A DNA stretch of 64,000 nt, taken from assembly GCA_029259945.1 (NCBI GenBank), contig JAJDEF010000022.1, positions 372,001 through 436,000 of the forward strand. Direction: 5' to 3'. The number at the start of each line of letters is the position of its first letter. Within the stretch, counting starts at the first letter, position 1. A program made the translations under genes and the position numbers. Of this stretch, positions 19,019-26,535 are shown piece after piece. The notes beneath the pieces were generated by a model that searched no databases, was not told the origin of the DNA, and saw only the letters and a list, made by a program, of their open reading frames with translations. The DNA comes from Planctomycetota bacterium. GTDB taxonomy: Bacteria; Planctomycetota; Planctomycetia; Pirellulales; Lacipirellulaceae.

Positions 19019-20515
19019 TCAACGCAGGCGGTAGGGGTTCACGGTCCTCTCCGATTCGTAATAGAAAAACGGGAGTGCCATGAAAATCAAAAGGATCGGA
19101 AACGTGTTGCCGCGACTGTGAATGGGCCAAAGAATTTCCTGTCCGAACATAACAAGAATCACCGCCCAAAAAAATAAAATCGTAGATCTAGCATAGATGC
19201 TCATAAATGGATCGGCAGTCGATTGCTTCAAGGCACTCCTGAGTTTTTTATAGAAAGCAACCAGAAAAGCAAGGTATATCGCGAAACCTATGGCCCCAAC
19301 ATCGATGAAGACCGCCATGTAATTATTGTCGCCCATGTTAGGTAGCGATGGCAGCGATGCTCTTGGAGACCGAAAACCAAATCCAAATGGCACCCCAGCA
19401 GGCTTCATCGAAATCGCTTTAGCAATCAACTTTGGGGGTCGAATAAACGCTCGATGAACAAGCCCCAGTTCATCATGAATAGAAAGCTTCTTGGCGGTTC
19501 GCTCACTCTCTATATCCTGACCACCGTGACCTCCCGAAAAATACATCACTACTGAAATACCAATGACAACAGCTGCCCCGACAGTAATCAACTTACTGGT
19601 GAAATTGCTGTAAACAAAGTTTACAGCAATAAGAAAAGCTATCATTGCAAAGCTTGTGGCAGAATGCGAGAAAAAGAGTGCCCCTAGCCCAAGTGCTATT
19701 GGGATAAATAAAATAATCCGGAAGCGAACTTGCATCAATATTATAGATAAGAAAATAGTAAGGGCAGAATAGACCCCAAGGTGAATATGATTGGGACCTA
19801 ATACACTAAGAGCCCAAGCAACATTAATGTACGATTCCCCGCCCGCATAAGAAGCGTAGTATTGGTTTTGAACAAGCCCCAAACCCTGCAGCACTCCAAT
19901 GTAGGAAACTATCGTAAGACCAAACAAGAGAAAGTGGATCGCCCTAGTAATATCCGTTTTTCCGTAATTCGTTAATCGCAATGCATGAAGAACTAACGCA
20001 TACTCAATCATCTTGCCGGCATAAAAAACTGATCGAAGTGAAAGATCAAATCGCTCACTGCGAAATAGAACAAAAATAAGAACAGCCGAAAACGTGCCGA
20101 TAATGGTCAGCAAAGTGAAGCATGCAAAAAGCGTGTCGTGCACGGGCTTCTTTTTCTTAGCTCGAGGCCTCAACCAGCCCGCTACGATCACCGCAAGAGC
20201 AACAATGTCAAACAGCTTGACCGTACCGCGGATACCTAGTCCATAATCCAAAATCGGGCGTTCGTAACATGCCGCCAGAAAAAGCAGTGCTATTGCAGCT
20301 GGGAAATTCTTCCTTAAAGTCACCGTAAGGAAAAACAACCAAACTAATGCCACAGGAGTGGCCGCTTGCGTGCCAAGATAAACAAAAGTAAAAATCAGAG
20401 CCAACCCTAGAACGATGTTGGTCCAGAGGTAGCCAACTCGGTAGCTGGCATCTGAGGCTGTCTGCAGGGGGACGCCCGGTTGCAGGGGAACGTATTGCGT
20501 TTGGGCAACTTGCAT
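19019..20515 (-). CDS. O-antigen ligase/polymerase-like (Wzy/WaaL) integral membrane protein
   Basis: A polytopic membrane protein of 498 residues with roughly ten to twelve hydrophobic helices. One pair spans about residues 30-75, and a large loop of about 70 residues lies between the last helices (around the SIHDELGLVHRAFIRPPKLI segment), which is the usual site of catalytic residues in O-antigen polymerases and ligases. Sequence in this superfamily is weakly conserved, so polymerase and ligase cannot be told apart. Placed among glycosyltransferase genes and with a flippase at 28456, it would complete a Wzx/Wzy-dependent export line. Confidence 0.75.
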   Translation of the reverse strand: MQVAQTQYVPLQPGVPLQTASDASYRVGYLWTNIVLGLALIFTFVYLGTQAATPVALVWLFFLTVTLRKNFPAAIALLFLAACYERPILDYGLGIRGTVKLFDIVALAVIVAGWLRPRAKKKKPVHDTLFACFTLLTIIGTFSAVLIFVLFRSERFDLSLRSVFYAGKMIEYALVLHALRLTNYGKTDITRAIHFLLFGLTIVSYIGVLQGLGLVQNQYYASYAGGESYINVAWALSVLGPNHIHLGVYSALTIFLSIILMQVRFRIILFIPIALGLGALFFSHSATSFAMIAFLIAVNFVYSNFTSKLITVGAAVVIGISVVMYFSGGHGGQDIESERTAKKLSIHDELGLVHRAFIRPPKLIAKAISMKPAGVPFGFGFRSPRASLPSLPNMGDNNYMAVFIDVGAIGFAIYLAFLVAFYKKLRSALKQSTADPFMSIYARSTILFFWAVILVMFGQEILWPIHSRGNTFPILLIFMALPFFYYESERTVNPYRLR

Positions 20516-20674
20516 GCTGCGAACTCAACTGAGTGGTAATTCCGGAAATGTGACGGAGAAAGCGATCATGGAGACATTCGTCATCAGGGGAGGGCACAGA
20601 GCCCAGTGATGCCGAATGCAATTTTCGATTCACCGACTCGTAAGTGAACGACTTTGTCCGAAGCTCACGCAATT

Positions 20675-21394
20675 TCAAATGCCATCGTCTGCATTACTCG
20701 GAGCTTCGATAACCGCAATATTCGAGAACGCCAACCACGGAAACATCCGAGCTAACATTTTTTCAATAGGACCGATGAGAAACCTTAATTTGGCTCGCAG
20801 TGGCAGCGGGATCATATCTTGCGAATAACAGATGACATTGACTTCAGCAATGTTCTCAAGAAAGTTCATCCAATGCGATCTATCCCAAGCATAAGCATGG
20901 CCTCGATTGGCATAGTGAATTCTGAAAATATTCCCGAAAAATACGCCCAGTCTTGCCGGATTAGGAACAGCCAAAATAAGAATGCCATTGGGCTTGAGCA
21001 TTCGAACCAATCCTTTCACAACATCCAACGGCCGGAGAGTATGTTCAAGAACATGCGACATGACTATCACATCGAATGCAAGATCCATCTCGAACAGGTC
21101 GTCGACAGAGTCGATTTTGTAAGACTTTTCAACATCAACTCGCTCTTTGGTAATCGCCAGCACATTCTCATCAATATCTGCTGCATAGAGTTTGATACTC
21201 GGCTTTCTCTTTCTAATCTCTGAAAGTATCTCTCCAAGACCGCAGCCTGCATCCAGCACGGATTCGGCATCCGGTGCATACTTTCCCGCAAGTTCCGCAA
21301 TTTCAATATGATGTGGGGCCAAAAGCTGGTCGTAACCAATATGTACGTTTGGTCTCTCATAGCTCTCATCAATTTGCTTGTTCCTGCTTTTCAT
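20675..21394 (-). CDS. class I SAM-dependent methyltransferase
   Basis: A 239-residue Rossmann-fold methyltransferase. SAM-binding motif I is ESVLDAGCGLGEILSEI, the acidic strand-2 end is KLYAADIDENVLAI, and post-motif II is FDVIVMSHVLEHTLRPLDVV, the common Methyltransf_11/23 form. It has the clearest Shine-Dalgarno sequence of the cluster (GAGGAGGT about four to five bases before the ATG), suggesting high translation or a fresh transcript start in the 813-base gap upstream. The likely role is methylation of a sugar in the glycan or of a lipid-linked intermediate; the substrate is unknown. Confidence 0.85.
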   Translation of the reverse strand: MKSRNKQIDESYERPNVHIGYDQLLAPHHIEIAELAGKYAPDAESVLDAGCGLGEILSEIRKRKPSIKLYAADIDENVLAITKERVDVEKSYKIDSVDDLFEMDLAFDVIVMSHVLEHTLRPLDVVKGLVRMLKPNGILILAVPNPARLGVFFGNIFRIHYANRGHAYAWDRSHWMNFLENIAEVNVICYSQDMIPLPLRAKLRFLIGPIEKMLARMFPWLAFSNIAVIEAPSNADDGI

Positions 21395-21558
21395 GCAGAC
21401 CTCCTCAATATTCGTTTCTGGCTTGAAAGTGGCAGTGGGGATTCTGGAAACAGAACCTAGAAAATAGGCGCTGCGTCAGAATGGTAGGTTGCCATGTGAT
21501 GTTCGTTCTATGTCTTCTCTAACAGCTAACCAGCTTCAAATTTCCGTGCATGCCGCTA

Positions 21559-21643
21559 TGAAGATAAGGGTCGGGCAACTCCGCTGCAGTGCTGGAGCGA
21601 AGGAGCTGGCGAAGGCCGTAGCCACCAGCTCTACCTATCTTCA
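21559..21643. ncRNA. candidate structured RNA or palindromic repeat, three-way-junction fold
   Basis: An outer perfect 8-bp stem (TGAAGATA at 21559-21566 with TATCTTCA at 21636-21643) encloses two inner hairpins. The first pairs CTCCG (21579-21583) with TGGAG (21593-21597). The second pairs GAGCTGG (21603-21609) with CCAGCTC (21625-21631), with an inner GGC-CGTA-GCC hairpin at 21614-21623. I do not recognise a known riboswitch. It may instead be a dispersed palindromic element. The strand is undetermined. Confidence 0.35.
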
Positions 21644-22173
21644 AGAATGGGATGCTATTCAAGCCGATAACCGTAATTCTCGGATCTAATTTACTAGTAT
21701 ACTCCATTTCTCGAAGCCTCCGGAGCAGAATCGCAAAAGAGCACTTTCCTCAGGTTTTAACAGTGACTCCGTTTGAAGCTTAGTTTACTGAAAACCGCGT
21801 CGCTTCTTCAAAATCAACAGCTGTCCTCCTTGTTCTCCGCGTTTATTTTGGTGTCCTTTCCGCCACAGCGATAAAACCGGTTTAACTACTACCCTCGTCG
21901 TAAACGTCAACCGATGACGTTCCATCTACCTGCGCTGATTCGGAAATATGCTAAGGCTCTTTGATTGCCTCCGATCCGCTTACTCGGCAGTAATTCCGTC
22001 AATCTAGGCTAGCGCAGAGTGCTAAAAACAAGAGATTCTCCCTATCCTCCTATCCTCAATGCTCTCTGTAGCTTATCCATATCTTAGAACACACGTATAC
22101 TTTGCAGTTCTCCTGGAGAGAAGCTAACAGGAACTTTGACTTGACAGCGTTGACATGGTACGCTGGCCCCTCA

Positions 22174-22182
22174 GGGGGGGGG
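22174..22182 (+). repeat. G9 homopolymer tract upstream of a PEP-CTERM gene
   Basis: Nine consecutive G end 25 bases before the ATG of the FGE-like surface protein, between TTGAC-type promoter-like boxes and the TGGAGA ribosome-binding sequence. Its length could vary by slippage and change promoter or leader spacing; this is inference. Confidence 0.6.
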
Positions 22183-22207
22183 CGGCTTTTCAAGTGGAGA
22201 TTCTTAA

Positions 22208-23392
22208 ATGATGGTGCGACAGCTCGCGTTGGTTCTGGTATTCGTCGTGATCATCCTGTCCGCTTCTGCGGACCGCGCTGCTAGCGATACTTTTGGCAGC
22301 GGGGCAAATACGTTCACAATCGATTTCGTCTCGATTGGAAACCCAGGAAACCCCGACGACACATTCAACGTACCGAATGGGGTTCCGCAAGGGTCGGTGG
22401 ACTACACGTTCCGTATGGGAAAGTATGAAGTCTCAACAGACATGCTCAACAAGGCGAACCTTGAGGGGGGACTGGGCATCTTTCATCTGGGAGATTCCTC
22501 CGTCGCAGAGCAATGGAGACTCGGTCCGACCGACCCAGGCTATTGGATATCTTGGTACGGAGCTGCAACCTTTGTGAACTGGCTCAACACAAATACGAAT
22601 AACGCGCCTGCCTATAAGTTCGATGCCTCAGGCAACTTTCAGCTGTGGCAACCAGGCGACCCCGGATACGACCCCGCAAACCTATTTCGCAATAGCCTTA
22701 CAAAATATGTCTTACCCGACGTCGATGAGTGGTACAAAGCAGCCTACTACGACGGAGTAAACGACGTCTATTACAACTACCCCACGGGCAGCAACGATCT
22801 ACCCGATGGCGTAGACTTTGAAGGCGACCCGGTTTTCGACGCCGTTTTTAATGACGGTTTCGAATTTGGTCTCCACACATATACCGACGTGGGAGTAGCA
22901 AGTCCCTACGGCACCTACGGGCAGGGTGGCAACGCGTGGGAGTGGGAAGAAACCGCGAAAGACTATGTGAACGATTCGCCAACAGAGGGCCGCGTAATTC
23001 AAGGTGGCGACTTTGATGTGAGCAGCAACATTGGCGACCCACCTGGCACCCCAATAAGCTCCTGGTTCATGGGCAAGTGGCTCCGTAGTGGCCCTGCCGA
23101 CCCTCTCACTCGAACCGGAATTGGTCTGCGAATTGCGAGTCTTGCAGCCCTACCAGGCGACTTTGACGCTGATGACGATGTCGATGGTGCCGATTTCCTG
23201 GACTGGCAGTTGGGCCTTGGTACAACGCATAATGCATCAGACTTGGCAGACTGGCAAAGTGGCTTTGGCGCTGGAGGCTCCCCTGGGACTGCTGCCGGAA
23301 CAGTTCCCGAGCCGAGTTCGTTCTTGCTCTTTGCGATTAGCGCAACCATGATGTGGCCGCGTCGTAGCGGGCGCAGTTCACTACGGGCGTAG
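22208..23392 (+). CDS. FGE/SUMF1-fold surface protein with dockerin-like segment and PEP-CTERM anchor
   Basis: A 394-residue exported protein. An N-terminal signal peptide (MMVRQLALVLVFVVIILSAS) is followed by an FGE-sulfatase (SUMF1/C-type-lectin-like) fold with FRMGKYEVS, FVNWLNT, DVDEWYKAAYYDG, GQGGNAWEWEET and GIGLRIASL. A planctomycete dockerin-like calcium loop follows (GDFDADDDVDGADF, from about residue 316), then a C-terminal VPEPSSFLLFA helix with MWPRRSGR basic tail, a PEP-CTERM sorting signal. No cysteine occurs anywhere, so it cannot be a formylglycine-generating enzyme, which needs active-site cysteines; a binding or structural role is more likely. It is one of only two plus-strand genes inside the glycan locus. 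TGGAGA lies nine bases before the start. Confidence 0.85.
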   Translation: MMVRQLALVLVFVVIILSASADRAASDTFGSGANTFTIDFVSIGNPGNPDDTFNVPNGVPQGSVDYTFRMGKYEVSTDMLNKANLEGGLGIFHLGDSSVAEQWRLGPTDPGYWISWYGAATFVNWLNTNTNNAPAYKFDASGNFQLWQPGDPGYDPANLFRNSLTKYVLPDVDEWYKAAYYDGVNDVYYNYPTGSNDLPDGVDFEGDPVFDAVFNDGFEFGLHTYTDVGVASPYGTYGQGGNAWEWEETAKDYVNDSPTEGRVIQGGDFDVSSNIGDPPGTPISSWFMGKWLRSGPADPLTRTGIGLRIASLAALPGDFDADDDVDGADFLDWQLGLGTTHNASDLADWQSGFGAGGSPGTAAGTVPEPSSFLLFAISATMMWPRRSGRSSLRA

Positions 23393-23425
23393 TTTGAACC
23401 TGCTCTTGTGATGGAAAATCCAGGT

Positions 23426-25618
23426 TCAGGGGGCTTCTATAAAAAGGGGCTCCCCGGCACTTTGTTTTTCCAAAAGCCACTCGGAAATTTCCTTTCTCAT
23501 ACACCAATCTGGCACTGGCTTTCGATCATCAAGTAAGTCCCGAATCATCGTCCCAGAAATCGATTGAAAACCATCTTGATCCGGTTGACTTGACTCCACC
23601 ATTTTTTTGTGTTCTTGAGAATAGTAGACCGTGTCGAAAAATACGGGCGTAATGCCGATATCGCCGATGGATTCAAAAAGGTCAGAATTTTCATTCGGGG
23701 CGTAGTAATTACCAACGCCCGTATGGTCCCTCCCTAGCACAAAGTGGGTGCAACCGAAATTTTTGCGACAAAGAGCAGTAAACACAGCCTCTCGCGGACC
23801 ACAGTAACGAGAGTAGGTACTAAAGGTTGCAAGCAAAGCCTGGGGATAGGCCAGCGAAATAAGTTTTTCATAGGCCCCCAATATGGCATCCGTTTGAAAA
23901 TCACCCGCCTTCTTTGGACCAGTCACCGGGTGAATTAAAATGCCGTCGGCGTTTGCACGCTCACAGGCATTGGCAATGATATGCTCATGCCCCCGGTGCG
24001 GCACGTTACGTGTGTGAAACGCTACGATCTTTGTCCAGCCTTTGATGTCGAAGATCGTGCGAGTTTGTTGCGGCGTAAGTTGATAAGGAGAACGTTCGAT
24101 ACTAGCTGGGCCTAGATATTCGATGGGGCCACCTAGCAGTACGTTGCCCCGACTAGCAAATCGCTTGACTCCTGGATGCTTCATGTCGGTGGTGCCAAAC
24201 CAACGCTTGGCAACACTATCGAGGTCAACCTCATATTTATCTTCTATATGGAGAATAGCCGTCGCCTCACCCGTACGATGATCAACTAATCGAATGGATT
24301 GCCCTGGGTCATAGGCGGCAAAATTCTCTGGCTTGCCCTGAAGCACGATCGGCATCGTCCACACATCGCCACTAGGCAACCGATGGCCATCGAGCACACC
24401 TTCAAGCTCTTCCTGCGTCATAAATCCGCTTAAAGGCGAATAAACACCCTGTGCAATTTGCTCGATATCCATCGCAGTTTCTACATCGACGTCCACCGAA
24501 GGCACCGCGTCGATGATGCTTCGCGGTACATGACTTCGACTAATCCTAGCCTGATCGTCCCTTCCGCCACGTCCATGAAGCGACGGTAGAAGCAAAGGCG
24601 CCGATTCCAACAAATCCACAATACGGTAGCCATCAAGTGATCGGCGGAACTGTTCGATCAGTGTTAACACCATGTCAACAGAGCTAATGGGGTGATTTCC
24701 AATGGCTGTTTCCGCAGCCAAAACCAATCCCGTGGCACCATCGGTCAGCGTATTGATGATGTCGTTTACCTCGGCTCGAGTCGGCTTGCGGTTGCTGAGC
24801 ATCGATTCCAGCAAATTTGTCGCTACGTTAACCGGCGTGTTGGCCATGTTTGCTTTTCGAATGATGGACTTTTGAAGCAGAGGGAGATTCTCTAGCGGCA
24901 CTTCGCGCGAAAGGTCACCTCGATCAATCAGTATCTCATCCGTCTCAGCCATAATCTCATCGAGATTGAGAACCCCACGTTTGCTTTCGATTTTCGAAAT
25001 GATGTACGAATCGGGCCCCGCATGCTTTCTTAACAGCGCCACATCTTCGGCACAGTTGGCAAACGACAAAGCGTAGTGCTTGATGCCATACTTGCGACCC
25101 ATTTCCACCGATGCAATATCCTGCTCGGTAAGTGGTGGCAAATCAGGCGATGGGCTTACTCCGACAGCCTTGTTGTTACCAATTTTTCCACCATTGAGAA
25201 CCACCGTTTCGGCGTAGCCTTCACCAACTTCTAACACAAGAAGTACGGCACCGTCGAAATCGAGGCCAATAAGATTATTCGGTTCGAGTGATTCAAACAC
25301 ACTCGGCGGGGTCAGCGTAAGACAGTCTGCAGTTCCTACGACCCTTTCGGCAACAAGCCGTACGCGTTGCCGATCACATACAACAACACCCTCGGTCATC
25401 GTCCCCGTGCGAACCTGAGCCCCTTCGGTATCGAGACATATCGGTGTCGAGGCATATTTCTGCATACACTCGATTGTTTCAGCAAGTTTGTCTATCGGAG
25501 TATGAGACAAATTGATTCGAAACAGATCGACCTGACGCTCCTGCAAACGCTCGATCGTATTCTGATTCAGCGATGCAGGCCCAAGCGTACAAAGCACTTT
25601 TGTGATGCGGTCAGCCAT
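23426..25618 (-). CDS. fusion of pyruvate kinase catalytic core with ATP sulfurylase
   Basis: A 730-residue two-enzyme fusion. Residues 1-340 are the A and B domains of pyruvate kinase: R34, N36 and S38 in FRINLSH, D63/T64/R70 in DTEGAQVRTG, K209 and E211 in SKIESKRG, D235 in DRGDLS and T267 in VATNLLESM. These catalytic positions are kept, but the lysine of the usual DTKGP is Glu65 and the usual SFVR is SFAN. The allosteric C-domain is missing. Residues about 360-730 are ATP sulfurylase: HTRNVPHRGH (535-544), HPVTGPKKAGD (563-573), GRDHTGVG (629-636) and SISGTMIRDL. The second half makes APS from ATP and sulfate; the first could regenerate ATP from PEP. No APS kinase domain is present. It sits beside a divergent sulfotransferase gene, so activation of sulfate for glycan sulfation is the likely role. 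Confidence 0.92.
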   Translation of the reverse strand: MADRITKVLCTLGPASLNQNTIERLQERQVDLFRINLSHTPIDKLAETIECMQKYASTPICLDTEGAQVRTGTMTEGVVVCDRQRVRLVAERVVGTADCLTLTPPSVFESLEPNNLIGLDFDGAVLLVLEVGEGYAETVVLNGGKIGNNKAVGVSPSPDLPPLTEQDIASVEMGRKYGIKHYALSFANCAEDVALLRKHAGPDSYIISKIESKRGVLNLDEIMAETDEILIDRGDLSREVPLENLPLLQKSIIRKANMANTPVNVATNLLESMLSNRKPTRAEVNDIINTLTDGATGLVLAAETAIGNHPISSVDMVLTLIEQFRRSLDGYRIVDLLESAPLLLPSLHGRGGRDDQARISRSHVPRSIIDAVPSVDVDVETAMDIEQIAQGVYSPLSGFMTQEELEGVLDGHRLPSGDVWTMPIVLQGKPENFAAYDPGQSIRLVDHRTGEATAILHIEDKYEVDLDSVAKRWFGTTDMKHPGVKRFASRGNVLLGGPIEYLGPASIERSPYQLTPQQTRTIFDIKGWTKIVAFHTRNVPHRGHEHIIANACERANADGILIHPVTGPKKAGDFQTDAILGAYEKLISLAYPQALLATFSTYSRYCGPREAVFTALCRKNFGCTHFVLGRDHTGVGNYYAPNENSDLFESIGDIGITPVFFDTVYYSQEHKKMVESSQPDQDGFQSISGTMIRDLLDDRKPVPDWCMRKEISEWLLEKQSAGEPLFIEAP

Positions 25619-25911
25619 ACCCTTTTATTTCCTAATTTTTCGACATGAATAAGTGACAACTGCAAGCCTGGAGTACACTATGCTGGGACGGCCACATCCA
25701 AACACCATTTGTTCGCAAGTCGGCACTGCGAGCTAGGCCTCATTTTAATCCGTTTTCCCACCCGTAGCAATCGAGCAGATCCCGCTTAACCAAGCCTGGA
25801 AAATACGTTGCCTTTTCGATTCCTGTTTTCTAGCACTTTCCGAATAATCGAACCCATCAGTACAATACATTTCACAACAGCATTTCAGCTAGAACCACCT
25901 GTGAGAAGTCA

Positions 25912-26526
25912 ATGAAAATTTTTTGTATCGGGCTTTCACGATCTGGATCAATGACTTTAAACAAGGCCTTGGAACTCCTAGGTTACCGTTCCCTATTTGT
26001 ACTCGATTATAAGCAACTGGAGGACAATCTTTCAGAATACGATGCCTTCACGCATACTCCTCTTGCCGCCATCTACAAGGAACTTGATAACCGTTTCCCA
26101 AATTCAAAATTTATCCTAAACATCCGAGAGCGTGAGAGTTGGCTCCGTTCCGTCAAGAGACAATGGGAAGCAACTCATTCAAACGATTCCGAAGAGGGGG
26201 GACGCGAAATTCGCCTGCGAGTCTATGGAACGGATAAGTTCGATCATGACACACTCGGCCGTGCGTACGATCAACATCGCGAAGACGTATCTCAACATTT
26301 TAAAGACCGCAATCAATCGCTTCTCATACTTGATGTCTGCGGTGGCGAGGGTTTTGAAAAGCTATGCCCCTTTCTAGGAAAATCTATTCCCTCTCACCAA
26401 TTTCCTCACCAAAATTCCGCCCTCGATACTTTTGAACGTCCCTCTCAAAAGATTAGACAGTTTTTGATCCGGCACTTGAAAGCCCGTAAAATCAAACAGT
26501 TTCTGACACACCTTTTTCAACGGTAA
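25912..26526 (+). CDS. sulfotransferase family protein
   Basis: Transfers sulfuryl from PAPS to a hydroxyl or amino group. The 204 residues start with IFCIGLSRSGSMTLNKALELLG, the 5'-phosphosulfate-binding loop of small bacterial sulfotransferases (GLSRTGTTSL type). FILNIRERESWLRSVKRQWE follows, with the Arg and Ser that bind the 3'-phosphate. It is divergent from the pyruvate kinase-ATP sulfurylase fusion (293 bases between starts) and convergent with the AsnB-like gene. The start ATG has only a weak GAGAAG upstream. There is no signal peptide, so it would act in the cytoplasm on a lipid-linked or nucleotide-linked sugar. The acceptor is inferred to be the glycan of this locus. Confidence 0.8.
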   Translation: MKIFCIGLSRSGSMTLNKALELLGYRSLFVLDYKQLEDNLSEYDAFTHTPLAAIYKELDNRFPNSKFILNIRERESWLRSVKRQWEATHSNDSEEGGREIRLRVYGTDKFDHDTLGRAYDQHREDVSQHFKDRNQSLLILDVCGGEGFEKLCPFLGKSIPSHQFPHQNSALDTFERPSQKIRQFLIRHLKARKIKQFLTHLFQR

Positions 26527-26535
26527 TAGCCGAGC

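Larger units (their letters stand above)
21395..22207. other. intergenic region of 813 bases between divergent genes
   Basis: No convincing gene is seen. It holds the promoters of the divergent methyltransferase (minus) and the FGE-like PEP-CTERM gene (plus), a compact foldable element at 21559-21643, three closely spaced TTGAC-type boxes between about 22135 and 22155, and a run of nine G at 22174-22182. Short open frames here (about 60 codons) have no recognisable features. Confidence 0.5.

Noticed and set aside
21489..21707. Small open frames of about 62-66 codons on both strands
   Set aside because: They overlap the foldable element; there is no ribosome-binding site or family pattern.
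22208..23392. Calling this a sulfatase-modifying formylglycine-generating enzyme
   Set aside because: The protein contains no cysteine, so the required active site is missing.
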